Part shown: one piece after another, positions 45,101 to 54,187 of the stretch
Layout: each line of letters starts with the position of its first letter
Position numbering within the stretch: position 1 is the first letter of the stretch
NCBI RefSeq assembly: GCF_004798665.1
Contig: NZ_CP039292.1
Coordinates: forward strand, 1,178,001 to 1,242,000
From: Actinomyces procaprae
GTDB lineage: Bacteria; Actinomycetota; Actinomycetes; Actinomycetales; Actinomycetaceae
DNA: 64,000 nucleotides
Reading direction: 5' to 3'
Program-made: the position numbers and the translations under genes
The notes under the pieces: model-generated
Seen by the model: only the letters and a program-made list of their open reading frames with translations
Databases searched by the model: none
What the model was told of the DNA's origin: nothing

Positions 45101-46462
45101 GTGAAACAGCAGGCAGCCCAGGAAATGGCGCAGTCAGGCCGGGCGGTCGCGCCCACGCCTGACCGCCCCACACTGCGCGTCGGAGTCCTCGGCTCCGGCA
45201 CCGTCGGCACCCAGGTGATCCGGCTGCTACTGGAGCAGGCCGATGACTTCGCCGCCCGCTCCGGCTCCCGCCTGGAGATCACCGGCGTGGCCGTACGCGA
45301 CGTGGACGCGCCCCGCGACGACTCCGTCCCACGCGAGCTGCTCACCGACGACGCCGAGTCCGTCGCCACCTCCAACGACATCGTCATCGAGCTCATCGGC
45401 GGCATCGAGCCGGCCCGCACCCTTATCCTGGCCGCCTTCGCCTCCGGCGCCAGCGTCATCACCGGAAACAAGGCACTCATCGCCGCCCACGGCCCCGAGC
45501 TGTACGCGGCCGCCGCCGAGGCGAACACTGACTTCTACTACGAGGCCGCCGTCGCCGGCGCCATCCCGGTGGTCTACGCCCTGCGCGAGTCCATGGCCGG
45601 CGACCGCGTCACCAGTGTGCTCGGCATCGTCAACGGCACCACCAACTACATCCTGGATGAGATGAGCACCAAGGGGCTGTCCTTCGACGCCGCCCTGGCC
45701 GCCGCTCAGGAGCTCGGTTACGCCGAGGCCGACCCCACGGCCGACGTCGACGGCCTTGACGCCGCCGCCAAGGCCGCCATCATCGCCTCCCTCGCCTTCC
45801 ACACCCGTGTGGGAATGGACGACGTCGAGGTCGAGGGCATCCGCTCCATCACCGCCGACGACATCCGCGAGGCCCACGCCTCCGGCTGCGAGCTCAAGCT
45901 GCTTGCCATCGCCCAGCGCCGCGAGGACGAGCAGGCCAACGGCATCTCCGTGCGCGTGCACCCCGCCCTGGTCCCGGCGGACCACCCGCTCGCCAGCGTC
46001 CACAGCGGCTTCAACGCCGTGCTGGTGGAGGCCGAGGCCGCCGGCCGGCTCATGTTCTACGGCCAGGGCGCCGGCGGCACCCCCACCGCCTCCGCGGTGC
46101 TCTCCGACGTCGTCGCCGCTGCCGCCCACCGGGTCAACGGGGGGCAGGCGCCCCGTGAGTCCAACTACGCCGAGCTGCCGATCCTGTCACCCGAGCAGGC
46201 GCTGACCCGCTACCAGATCCAGCTGCGGGTGGCCGACGCGCCCGGCTCGCTGGCGGCCGTCGCCCAGGTCTTCGGTGACCACGACGTTTCCATCAACTCG
46301 GTGCGGCAGGCCAGCTACGTGGACGTCGGCGACGAGCTGGCGCTGGTCACCATCGTCACCCACGCGGCGCCGGTCGGCAGGCTCGAGGCCGCCGTTGAGG
46401 GGCTGCGCGCGCAGGAGCGCGTCGCCGAGGTCGTCTCCACCCGTCGCGTCGAGGGACTGTGA
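45101..46462 (+). CDS. hom: Homoserine dehydrogenase with C-terminal ACT domain
   Basis: Hom reduces aspartate semialdehyde to homoserine, the branch to threonine and methionine. The 453-residue protein has the NAD(P) motif VGVLGSGTVGTQV, ELIGGIEPA, GNKALIA, EAAVAGAIPVVYALRESMAGD, GIVNGTTNYILDEM and ELGYAEADPTADVDGLDAAAK (substrate and catalytic region). A C-terminal ACT domain (QIQLRVADAPGSLAAVAQVFGDHDVSINSVRQ) suggests threonine feedback inhibition. GTG at 45101 has GAGGTGG upstream. It is followed 7 nt later by thrB. Confidence 0.96.
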   Translation: MKQQAAQEMAQSGRAVAPTPDRPTLRVGVLGSGTVGTQVIRLLLEQADDFAARSGSRLEITGVAVRDVDAPRDDSVPRELLTDDAESVATSNDIVIELIGGIEPARTLILAAFASGASVITGNKALIAAHGPELYAAAAEANTDFYYEAAVAGAIPVVYALRESMAGDRVTSVLGIVNGTTNYILDEMSTKGLSFDAALAAAQELGYAEADPTADVDGLDAAAKAAIIASLAFHTRVGMDDVEVEGIRSITADDIREAHASGCELKLLAIAQRREDEQANGISVRVHPALVPADHPLASVHSGFNAVLVEAEAAGRLMFYGQGAGGTPTASAVLSDVVAAAAHRVNGGQAPRESNYAELPILSPEQALTRYQIQLRVADAPGSLAAVAQVFGDHDVSINSVRQASYVDVGDELALVTIVTHAAPVGRLEAAVEGLRAQERVAEVVSTRRVEGL

Positions 46463-46469
46463 CGCGGAG

Positions 46470-47369
46470 ATGAGACTGGCCAACGAGCGTGCGGCGGTGC
46501 GCGTGCCCGCGACCACCGCGAACATGGGCCCCGGCTTCGACTCCTTCGGGATGGCCTTCACCTACTACGACGAGGTCGAGGTCCGCCCGATCGTCGGCGC
46601 CACCAGCGTCACCGTCGAGGGCGTGGGGGCGGGCACGGTCCCCACTGACGACTCCAACCTGGTGGTGCGCGCCCTGCGCGCCGGCCTGGACGCCGCCGGC
46701 GCGCCGCAGGCGGGATTCGAGATGCACTGCCTCAATCGCATCCCCCACGGAGGCGGCATGGGCTCCTCGGCGAGCGCCGCCGTCGCCGGGCTCATGCTTG
46801 CCCGCGGCCTGCTCTCAGACCCGGAGGCGCTTCCGGATGAGGAGGTCTTCCGGATCGCCACCGGCTTCGAGGGGCACCCCGACAACGTCGCCCCCGCCGT
46901 ATATGGAGGCGCAACCGTCGCCTGGATCGAGGCCGACGGCACCCCGTGCGCCGCCCCTATGCCCGTGGACGCGAGCCTGGCGGTGAGCCTGCTCGTGCCG
47001 CCGTCGACGACGCGCCTGAGCACCGAGGAGGCCCGCAAGGTCCTGCCCGACTCCGTGCCCCGCGCCGACGCGCTGTTCAACACCTCCCGCGCCGCCATCC
47101 TCATGCTGGCGCTGGCGGGCCGACCCGACCTGCTGATGGCGGGCACCGAGGACCGGCTGCACCAGGAGTACCGCCGCGACGTGCTGCCCGCATCCATGGC
47201 CGTCATGGACTCCCTGCGCGAGCAGGGATACCCGGCGGTCATCTCCGGCGCGGGCCCCACCGTGCTGGTCCTGGCGGACCTGTCCCAGCAGACCCGGTTC
47301 ACCCTGGAGCGTCACGGCTGGACGGTACTGCGTCCCGGCATCGACCTGACCGGCGCGCAGCTGGTGTAA
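46470..47369 (+). CDS. thrB: Homoserine kinase
   Basis: ThrB phosphorylates homoserine for threonine synthesis. The 299-residue protein is a GHMP kinase: VRVPATTANMGPGFDSFGMAF, the ATP-binding loop IPHGGGMGSSASAAVAGL, GHPDNVAPAVYGG and the C-terminal VISGAGPTVLVLAD. It is 7 nt after hom. The ATG has only a short GGAG directly before it, so translation probably depends on coupling with hom. thrC is not in the window, although it often sits between hom and thrB. Confidence 0.95.
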   Translation: MRLANERAAVRVPATTANMGPGFDSFGMAFTYYDEVEVRPIVGATSVTVEGVGAGTVPTDDSNLVVRALRAGLDAAGAPQAGFEMHCLNRIPHGGGMGSSASAAVAGLMLARGLLSDPEALPDEEVFRIATGFEGHPDNVAPAVYGGATVAWIEADGTPCAAPMPVDASLAVSLLVPPSTTRLSTEEARKVLPDSVPRADALFNTSRAAILMLALAGRPDLLMAGTEDRLHQEYRRDVLPASMAVMDSLREQGYPAVISGAGPTVLVLADLSQQTRFTLERHGWTVLRPGIDLTGAQLV

Positions 47370-47433
47370 CCCGGTGACCGTGACCGAGGAGTAGAGGGGA
47401 GAGGCCTCACACGGCCCGATGCCGGAATCCGGT

Positions 47434-47461
47434 TTGGACATCTGCTCCGGTCTGCTACTGT
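47434..47461 (+). promoter_or_regulatory. Likely promoter for rho
   Basis: TTGGAC (47434-47439) and TACTGT (47456-47461) are separated by 16 nt. They precede a leader of about 160 nt that contains GCGGCAGG ... CCTGCCGC arms able to form a long-range stem. Rho genes are often controlled through their leaders, so attenuation is possible; that is inference. Confidence 0.55.
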
Positions 47462-47630
47462 TTCCCCGGTGGCAGGCCGAAACGAAGCGGCAGGCCCCGT
47501 GCGCACCAGGCTGAGGCCGTAGGCCCTGCCGCGGAACCTCGTCGGTGCACGACTCAATCCCGTGACATTCCGGGACAGTCCCAGATACATCCGCCACATC
47601 CGGCTGATGCCCACACCGTTAAGGACACTC

Positions 47631-49658
47631 GTGACCGAGATTTACAGCGCTCGCCCTTCGCTGTCCACCATGCGGCTGGCTGAGCTCCAGCAGCTCGCCT
47701 CAACCATGGGGCTAAAGGGCACTTCACGTATGCGGAAGAGCGAACTCATCGCCGCTATCCGCGAGAACCAGAAAGCAGCACCTGCGGGAGCCTCCGCTCC
47801 GGCGGCGCAGGCGGCCGGGAAGCAGGCCGAGCAAAGCGAGACTCCGCCCCCGGCGCGGCGCCGCGACCGGCCCGAGTCTCCCGCCGAGGAGGCCGACGTG
47901 CCGGAATCCAAGCGGGAGGAGGCGGGCGCTGACGCGCCGTCGCCCGATCGCTCCGCCCGGGCCCGTGCCCGACGCCGTGTGACCGCCGCGGCGGGAGCCC
48001 CCAAGGACGCCCCCGCATCGCCGGAGGTGCCCCTGGTCCTGGACCTGCCCCAGCCCCCCGAGGCGGGGGAGTCGGACGGCCAGGCGCCTGCACGCGCCGG
48101 CCGTCGTACGGCCGACTCCTCGGCCTCCGACTCCTATGAGGGGTCTCGCCGTTCCCGACGCCGCGTCCAGGCGGCCTCCGGCGGTTCCGAACGCCGCCAC
48201 GGCTTCGAGCTTCCTGCTGAGGACCACGCCGACGCCAAGGCCGCACTCATGCGTGACCTGGCCGACGCCACCGGCACTCCCGCGGTAGACGCGGGCGAGC
48301 GCCGTCGTCGCAGCGGAAACGACTGGGACGAGCAGGCCGACGACGACACCCGTGGCGGGCGCCGTCGCCGCGGCCGCAAGCGCCGGGACCGCGGCGACTA
48401 CGACGGGAACCAGGACCGGGGCCAGCAGCCCCGTGAGGAAGAGGTCCTGCTGCCGGTCGCCGGCATCCTCGACATGGCCGACCGCCAGCACGCCTACCTG
48501 CGCACCTCCGGATACCTGCCCGGCCCCAAGGACGTGTACGTCAGCGGCCAGCAGATCAAGGACAACGGCCTGCGCGCGGGCGACGCCATCACCGGCTGGG
48601 TCCGCGAGAACGGAGACAACAACCCCGGCAACGGCGGGGGCGTCGGCCGCGGCCGCCGCCAGAACCGTACGAACCGGCTGAAGTACAAGCCGCTGGTCTC
48701 CGTAGAGACCATCAACGGCATGGACCCCGAGCGGGCCAAGCGCCGCCCCGAGTTCACCAAGCTCACCCCCCTGTACCCGCAGGAGCAGCTGCGCCTGGAG
48801 ACCACCCCCAAGGCACTCACCCCGCGAGTCATCGACCTGGTCTCACCCATCGGCAAGGGCCAGCGCGGCCTGATCGTCTCACCGCCCAAGGCCGGAAAGA
48901 CGATCATCCTGCAGCAGATCGCCAACGCGATTGCCATCAACAACCCGGAGGCGCACCTGATGGTGGTGCTCGTTGACGAGCGCCCCGAGGAGGTCACCGA
49001 CATGCAGCGCACGGTCAAGGGGGAGGTCATCGCCTCCACCTTCGACCGGCCCGCCTCCGACCACACCACGGTGGCCGAGCTCGCCATTGAGCGCGCCAAG
49101 CGGCTGGTGGAGCTGGGACAGGACGTGGTGGTGCTGCTGGACTCCATCACCCGCCTGGGGCGCGCCTACAACCTGGCCGCACCCGCATCCGGGCGCATCC
49201 TGTCCGGCGGTGTGGACGCCAGTGCCCTGTACCCGCCCAAGCGCTTCTTCGGTGCCGCCCGCAACATCGAGAACGGCGGCAGCCTCACAATCCTGGCCAC
49301 CGCCCTGGTGGAGACCGGCTCCAAGATGGATGAGGTCATCTTCGAGGAGTTCAAGGGAACCGGCAACATGGAGCTGCGGCTGTCGCGGCAGCTGGCCGAA
49401 CGGCGTGTCTTCCCCGCCGTCGACGTCGCCGCGTCCTCCACTCGCCGCGAGGAGCTGCTGATCGACCCCGCCCAGTTGAAGATCATGTGGCGGCTGCGGC
49501 GGCTGTTCTCCGGCCTGGAGCAGCAGCAGGCCCTGGAACTGGTGCTCGGCAAGCTCAAGGAGACCCAGTCCAACGCGGAGTTCCTCATGGTCATCTCCAA
49601 GACCACCCCGCAGGGCACCTCCCTGGCCGACGCGGACGACGACGCCAAGCTCGCCTGA
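47631..49658 (+). CDS. rho: Transcription termination factor Rho
   Basis: Rho is the hexameric RNA helicase that ends transcription. The 675-residue protein has a Rho-N domain (STMRLAELQQLASTMGLKGTSRMRKSELIAAI), then about 200 residues rich in Ala, Asp, Arg and Gly (actinobacterial insertion, ending in a GGRRRRGRKRRDRGDYDG-type stretch), the RNA-binding CSD (LLPVAGILDMADRQHAYLRTSGYLPGPKDVYVS) and the ATPase core with Walker A PPKAGKT, Walker B VVVLLDSITRLGRAYN, the Q/R-loops and the C-terminal LSRQLAERRVFPAVDV. GTG at 47631 has AAGGA 5 nt upstream. Confidence 0.97.
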   Translation: MTEIYSARPSLSTMRLAELQQLASTMGLKGTSRMRKSELIAAIRENQKAAPAGASAPAAQAAGKQAEQSETPPPARRRDRPESPAEEADVPESKREEAGADAPSPDRSARARARRRVTAAAGAPKDAPASPEVPLVLDLPQPPEAGESDGQAPARAGRRTADSSASDSYEGSRRSRRRVQAASGGSERRHGFELPAEDHADAKAALMRDLADATGTPAVDAGERRRRSGNDWDEQADDDTRGGRRRRGRKRRDRGDYDGNQDRGQQPREEEVLLPVAGILDMADRQHAYLRTSGYLPGPKDVYVSGQQIKDNGLRAGDAITGWVRENGDNNPGNGGGVGRGRRQNRTNRLKYKPLVSVETINGMDPERAKRRPEFTKLTPLYPQEQLRLETTPKALTPRVIDLVSPIGKGQRGLIVSPPKAGKTIILQQIANAIAINNPEAHLMVVLVDERPEEVTDMQRTVKGEVIASTFDRPASDHTTVAELAIERAKRLVELGQDVVVLLDSITRLGRAYNLAAPASGRILSGGVDASALYPPKRFFGAARNIENGGSLTILATALVETGSKMDEVIFEEFKGTGNMELRLSRQLAERRVFPAVDVAASSTRREELLIDPAQLKIMWRLRRLFSGLEQQQALELVLGKLKETQSNAEFLMVISKTTPQGTSLADADDDAKLA

Positions 49659-49729
49659 CGGCTGAACGCCCCGCCGAACCGCTCACCGCGTACCGAAGCC
49701 ACCGTGCCGCGTCTCACCCGACGCGCGCA

Positions 49730-49758
49730 TTGTGGCGGCTGGTGCGGCCTGGCACAAT
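49730..49758 (+). promoter_or_regulatory. Likely promoter for rpmE
   Basis: TTGTGG (49730-49735), a 17-nt spacer and CACAAT (49753-49758) lie about 70 nt before the rpmE start, after the end of rho. The hexamers resemble primary sigma promoters. Confidence 0.5.
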
Positions 49759-49829
49759 AGCCGACCGGCCTCCGGTTCACCCACACGCCCGTGTGGGACC
49801 CGGGACCCTCTATTCACAAGGAGAAACCT

Positions 49830-50042
49830 ATGAAGCAGGGAATCCACCCCGAATACGTGTCCACCAAGGTCACGTGCACCTGCGGCAACAGCTTCGAGAC
49901 CCGTTCCACCGTCACCTCCGGTGAGATCCGCGTGGACGTGTGCTCCGAGTGCCACCCGTTCTACACGGGCAAGCAGAAGATCCTCGACACCGGTGGCCGC
50001 GTGGCCCGCTTCGAGGCCCGCTACGGCAAGCGCAAGAAGTAA
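49830..50042 (+). CDS. rpmE: 50S ribosomal protein bL31 (zinc-binding form)
   Basis: The 70-residue protein starts [20 protein letters not shown] and contains CTC at residues 16-18 and [10 protein letters not shown] at about 37, the Cys set of the zinc-binding (C+) bL31 type; it ends KRKK. It sits on the 50S-30S bridge. The ATG has AAGGAG at 8 nt. The C+ type is often replaced by a zinc-free paralogue under zinc shortage; no such paralogue is in the window. A long hairpin follows. Confidence 0.96.
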   Translation: MKQGIHPEYVSTKVTCTCGNSFETRSTVTSGEIRVDVCSECHPFYTGKQKILDTGGRVARFEARYGKRKK

Positions 50043-50072
50043 GCGCCTCACTTCTCGTCACTGCGACGATTC

Positions 50073-50131
50073 ACGACCTTGGGGTGCGTTCCACGGCCGC
50101 ACGATGCACGTGGAACGCACCCCAAGGTCGT
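50073..50131. terminator. Very long perfect hairpin between rpmE and prfA
   Basis: Arms 50073-50095 and 50109-50131 are a perfect 23-bp inverted repeat with a 13-nt loop. Past one mismatch they extend by four more pairs (GATT/AATC). There is no T-run. It may terminate rpmE transcription, but the stem is longer than most terminators, so it may instead be an intergenic repeat of the head-to-head kind seen elsewhere in the window. Confidence 0.75.
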
Positions 50132-50185
50132 AATCTGAGTCCTGATCCGTCCGCCCGTACCCTCCGAGCTGGAGAAAGGTGAGTT

Positions 50186-51277
50186 GTGAGCGTCGAGGAC
50201 TTCTCCGCCGTACAGCCTCTGCTGGAGGAGCACGCCGCCATCGAGCGGGACATGGCCGATCCCGCCGTCGCCTCCGACCCCGGTGCCCTGCGACGCCTGG
50301 GGCGCCGCTACGCCGAGCTCGGACGCATCGTGGAGGCGTACCGGGCGTGGCGCGCCGCCGCCGACGACCTGGCCGACGCCGTCGAGCTGGCGCGTGACGA
50401 CGCCGACTTCGCGGCCGAGCTGCCCGGCCTGCGCCAGGCCGAGCAGGAGGCCGCCGCCCGGTTGCGTGAGGTGCTGGCCCCGCACGACCCCGACGACGCC
50501 CGCGACGTCATCATTGAGGTCAAGGCCGGAGAGGGCGGGGAGGAATCCGCCCTGTTCGCCTCCGACCTGGCCCGCATGTACACCCGCTACGCCGAACGCA
50601 TGGGCTGGGCCGTGGAGGTCATGGACGCCACCGACTCCGAGCTCGGCGGCTACAAGGACGTGCGCCTGGCCATCAAGGCGAAGGGCGCCGTCGAGCCGGC
50701 CGACGGCGTGTGGGCGCACCTGAAGTACGAGGCGGGCGTGCACCGGGTCCAGCGGGTTCCCGTCACCGAGAGCCAGGGCCGCATCCACACCTCCGCAGCC
50801 GGCGTGCTGGTGATGCCGGAGGTCGACGACCCCGGCGAGCTGGAGATCGACCCCGCCGAACTGCGCATCGACGTGTTCCGCTCCTCCGGGCCCGGCGGGC
50901 AGTCCGTGAACACCACAGACTCCGCCGTGCGCATCACCCACCTGCCCACCGGGATCGTGGTGTCCATGCAGAATGAGAAGTCCCAGCTGCAGAACAAGGA
51001 GGCGGCCCTGCGCGTGCTGCGGGCGCGGCTGCTCGCCGAGCGCGCTGCCGCCCAGGCCGCCGAGGCCGCCGCCACGCGCCGCTCCCAGGTCCGCACGGTC
51101 GACCGCTCCGAGCGGATCCGCACCTACAACTTCCCCGAGAACCGCATCGCCGACCACCGCACCGGCTACAAGGCCTACAACCTCGACGCCGTGCTCGACG
51201 GCGACCTCGGGCCGGTCATCGACTCGGCGATCGCCATGGATGAGGCCGAGCGCCTGGCCGCCGCCGGCGAGCAGTGA
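50186..51277 (+). CDS. prfA: Peptide chain release factor 1
   Basis: RF1 reads UAA and UAG stop codons and triggers peptide release. The 363-residue protein has [64 protein letters not shown] (the PVT tripeptide recognises the stop codon in the RF1 group) and the GGQ loop [27 protein letters not shown] at 50186 has AAAGGTGA upstream. It is followed 6 nt later by prmC, which encodes the enzyme that methylates the GGQ glutamine. Confidence 0.97.
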   Translation: MSVEDFSAVQPLLEEHAAIERDMADPAVASDPGALRRLGRRYAELGRIVEAYRAWRAAADDLADAVELARDDADFAAELPGLRQAEQEAAARLREVLAPHDPDDARDVIIEVKAGEGGEESALFASDLARMYTRYAERMGWAVEVMDATDSELGGYKDVRLAIKAKGAVEPADGVWAHLKYEAGVHRVQRVPVTESQGRIHTSAAGVLVMPEVDDPGELEIDPAELRIDVFRSSGPGGQSVNTTDSAVRITHLPTGIVVSMQNEKSQLQNKEAALRVLRARLLAERAAAQAAEAAATRRSQVRTVDRSERIRTYNFPENRIADHRTGYKAYNLDAVLDGDLGPVIDSAIAMDEAERLAAAGEQ

Positions 51278-51283
51278 GCCACT

Positions 51284-52150
51284 GTGACCGAGTTGGACTG
51301 CTACGCGCTGCGGCGGCTCGTGCGTGAGGCGGGGCAGGCGCTGGCCCGGGCGGGGGTCGCCTCGCCGGACGCCGACGCCCGGCAACTGGCCGAGCACCTG
51401 CTGGGTGGGCCGGTGCTGCTCGCCGACGGCGCCCCGGAGGGCTTTGCCGCCGCATACGAGGCATTGGTGGAGCGCCGGGCCGCCCGCGAGCCGCTGCAGC
51501 ACATCCTGGGCACGATGTGGTTCCGGGGGCTGGAGCTCACCTGCCGACCCGGCGTGTTCATCGTCCGCCCCGAGACCGAAGTTGTGGCCGGGGCGGCGAT
51601 CGAGGCCGCCCGCGCCGTTGCCGCGGAGGAAGGGCGCGGCCCCGTGGTCGTGGACCTGTGCACCGGCTCGGGCGCCATCGCCGCCGCGGTCGCCGTGGAG
51701 GTTCCCATGGCCCGCGTGTGGGCGGTTGAAACAGCCCCCGCCGCCGTCGCACTGGCGCGCGAGAACAGCGAGCACCTCGCGCCGGGAAAGGTGGCGATCA
51801 TTCGCGGCGACGCCAGTGACCCGGCCGTGCTCGCAGAACTGGACGGGCGAGTCGATGTGGTCGTCTCGAACCCGCCGTACGTGCCCGCGGGAGCGGTGGA
51901 GGATCTGGAGACCGAGCGGCATGACCCGGACCTGGCCCTGTACGGCGGGGGAGGGGACGGCTTGTGCCTGCCGCGCGCCGTCGTCGAGCGGGCCGGGGCG
52001 TTGCTGCGTCCCGGTGGGGTGCTGGTCATGGAACACGACCCCAGCCAGGCCGCGCCGTTGCGGGCCGCCTCCCGGGAGGCCGGATTCGCCAAAGCCACCA
52101 CCGGAGTGGACCTGACCGGGCGGGGCCGCTTCCTGCGGGCGGTACGGTAG
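51284..52150 (+). CDS. prmC: Release factor glutamine methyltransferase PrmC
   Basis: PrmC methylates the Gln of the GGQ motif in RF1 and RF2. The 288-residue protein has an N-terminal helical domain, then FRGLELTCRPGVFIVRPETEVV, the SAM-binding VVVDLCTGSGAIAAAVA and the diagnostic VVSNPPYVPAG. GTG at 51284 follows the prfA stop by 6 nt, a conserved functional pairing. Confidence 0.96.
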   Translation: MTELDCYALRRLVREAGQALARAGVASPDADARQLAEHLLGGPVLLADGAPEGFAAAYEALVERRAAREPLQHILGTMWFRGLELTCRPGVFIVRPETEVVAGAAIEAARAVAAEEGRGPVVVDLCTGSGAIAAAVAVEVPMARVWAVETAPAAVALARENSEHLAPGKVAIIRGDASDPAVLAELDGRVDVVVSNPPYVPAGAVEDLETERHDPDLALYGGGGDGLCLPRAVVERAGALLRPGGVLVMEHDPSQAAPLRAASREAGFAKATTGVDLTGRGRFLRAVR

Positions 52151-52354
52151 AGCGACCGGCCGCAAGCGTGACGCTCGGTTGAGGGGAGTCCTGCCAGGCC
52201 CTGTTTCGCGCGACCTGGAAGCGTCGGTTGGAATGCGGGACGATTCTGCGCACCGGCAGTCAGGACCCGCTCCGCGACGGGCACCCCGGCTGGCAACACC
52301 ACCTCTCCGGGACTCGCCCGGACCGAACCGCAAGCGCAGAAAAGAGCACCCCTA

Positions 52355-53113
52355 ATGACCACCATCCTCGCCATTGGAGCCACCGGACAGGTCGGACGTG
52401 TCGTCGTCGACGAGGCGCTGCAGCGCGGTCTGGAGGTCCGGGCCGTCACCCGGAGTGCCGCCCGCGCCCGCCGCTCCCTGGCCGACGGCGCCGAGGTCGT
52501 CGAGGCGGCCGCCACCGATGCGGAGGCACTGCGCCCGCTGCTGCAGGACGTCGACGCCGTCGTCCTCACCCACGGCACCGACAATGACGGCAAGGGCGGG
52601 GCGACCTTCTACGACGTGGTCCGCGCCGTGGTCGCAGCCCTGGGGGACGGAGCGACCCACATCAGCCTCATGACCACCATGAACGCCTCCCACTCCGCCC
52701 GTGCCGGTGCCAGCGGTTACGAGTTCATCGAGTGGAAGCGTCGCGCCGAGAGGCTCGTGCGCGCCTCCGGTCACCCCTACACCATCGTGCGTCCCGGCTG
52801 GTTCGACTACCAGGGCCCCGCCGACCGGCAGATCGACCTGCGCCAGGGAGACCTGGTCACCGGGCAGCCCGGAGTCGACCGGCGTCACATCGCCCAGGTC
52901 CTCCTGGAGGGCGCTCTCAACCCCTCCGGTGCGCGCCGAACCGTGGAGGTATTCAGCAAGGCGGGCGCGCCCGTCACCGACTTCGAGGCCCTGTTCGCCG
53001 CGACGCGCGCCGACGAGGCCGGCGCACTTGACGGCGTGCTCGACACCAACAACGTCCCGCTGGACCAGGAGCCGCAGCGCGTGCAGGATGACGTCGCCCG
53101 GCTGGGCAAGTGA
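52355..53113 (+). CDS. NmrA/SDR-type NAD(P)H-binding protein
   Basis: The 252-residue protein has an atypical SDR Rossmann motif, ILAIGATGQVGRVVVDEALQRG, at the start, the DVDAVVLTHGTDNDGKGG region, then EFIEWKRRAERLVRASGHPYTIVRPGWFDYQGP. The substrate is not evident; relatives act as quinone or sugar reductases or NADPH sensors. It overlaps the acetyltransferase gene by 4 nt (GTGA). Confidence 0.8.
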   Translation: MTTILAIGATGQVGRVVVDEALQRGLEVRAVTRSAARARRSLADGAEVVEAAATDAEALRPLLQDVDAVVLTHGTDNDGKGGATFYDVVRAVVAALGDGATHISLMTTMNASHSARAGASGYEFIEWKRRAERLVRASGHPYTIVRPGWFDYQGPADRQIDLRQGDLVTGQPGVDRRHIAQVLLEGALNPSGARRTVEVFSKAGAPVTDFEALFAATRADEAGALDGVLDTNNVPLDQEPQRVQDDVARLGK

Positions 53114-53694
53114 CGGCAGGGTCCGGAATGGCGCATAAGGACATCTGGGACCGCCTGCGCGACGGCGACGACGTAGACCTGTTCGAGCAGGAGTACACAG
53201 ACATCGTGCGAGTCGAGTTCGCCCGCTGCCGCGACCTCATGTTCGACATCAACCTCACCCGCCCCTCCGACCCGGCACTGCCCGGAATGTGGGGCGACCT
53301 ACTGGGACTGGACGGGCCACTGGACCCATCCATCCGGCTCATTCACCCGATGCAGATCGACTTCGGCAAGCGAATGCACATCGCCCCGAACGTACTGATC
53401 AACCACAGCTTCACGGCCATGTTGATCGGCGGGATCAGCATCGGTGAGGGCACCTTCATCGGGCCCAGCGTCACCGCGGTCACCGACAACCACCGGCTTG
53501 ACGATGTCACCATCCTCAACTGCCACCCCATCGCCATCGGTCGACGGGTGTGGATCGGTGCGGGTGCCTCGATCATGCCCGGAGTCACCGTGGGCGACGA
53601 CGCCGTGATCGCCGGCGGAGCCGTGGTCACCAAGGACGTCCCGCCCCGCAGCGTCGTCGCCGGCGTGCCGGCGCGAGTGATCCGCGAGAAGTAG
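53110..53694 (+). CDS. Hexapeptide-repeat O-acetyltransferase (maltose/galactoside type)
   Basis: The 194-residue protein has left-handed beta-helix repeats: FGKRMHIAPNVLINHSFTAMLIGGISIGEGTFIGPSVTAVTDNH (catalytic His in the TDNH region), IAIGRRVWIGAGASIMPGVTVGDDAVIAGGAVVTKDVPPRSVVAGVPARVI. The end motif is typical of the Maa/LacA/NodL group. A GTG at 53110 overlaps the reductase stop; an ATG six codons in is another possible start. It lies between the reductase and a SnoaL-like gene, which suggests a small shared operon. Confidence 0.88.
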   Translation: MTAGSGMAHKDIWDRLRDGDDVDLFEQEYTDIVRVEFARCRDLMFDINLTRPSDPALPGMWGDLLGLDGPLDPSIRLIHPMQIDFGKRMHIAPNVLINHSFTAMLIGGISIGEGTFIGPSVTAVTDNHRLDDVTILNCHPIAIGRRVWIGAGASIMPGVTVGDDAVIAGGAVVTKDVPPRSVVAGVPARVIREK

Positions 53695-53758
53695 CCGAAC
53701 GGTCGGCCCATGCCACGCAGCCTCAACCCGAACCACCCTGAGAAAGTAGAGAACACTC

Positions 53759-54187
53759 ATGCCCACCGAACTCGAGCACAAGGACGCCATCCGCGAGGTC
53801 ATCGACCGCTTCTCCAACCTGGAGATCGACGTCGCCGAGCAGTCCAAGCTGTTCACCCCGGACACCCACGTCGAGGTCTACAACGCCGACGGCTCGAAGA
53901 TGATGGAGTTCGACGGCGCCGACCAGCTGGTCGAGCTCTTCGGAGCCGCCATGGCCGCCGTTAAGACCTCCTTCCACATCAACGGCCAGCAGGTCATCAC
54001 GATCGACGGCTACACCGCCACCGACGTCCACTACGGGCAGGCCCTGCTCGTCCAGGAACAGGACGGCAAGGACGTGCTCCTGTCCCACTCCATCCGCTAC
54101 ATCGACACCCTGGTTCTGCGCGACGGCGTCTGGCGCATCAGCCGCCGTGAGCAGCACTTCGTGATCTCCCAGACGCGCGACTACTGA
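53759..54187 (+). CDS. SnoaL/NTF2-like protein
   Basis: The 142-residue protein has the NTF2-like pattern: KDAIREVIDRFSNLEIDVAEQSKLFTPDTHVEVYN near the start, a central FHINGQQVITIDGYTATDVHYGQALLV and the C-terminal SIRYIDTLVLRDGVWRISRREQHFVI. Such folds serve as cyclases, isomerases or ligand binders. An AGAAAG site precedes the ATG. It lies 64 nt after the acetyltransferase gene on the same strand. No specific reaction can be assigned. Confidence 0.8.
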   Translation: MPTELEHKDAIREVIDRFSNLEIDVAEQSKLFTPDTHVEVYNADGSKMMEFDGADQLVELFGAAMAAVKTSFHINGQQVITIDGYTATDVHYGQALLVQEQDGKDVLLSHSIRYIDTLVLRDGVWRISRREQHFVISQTRDY

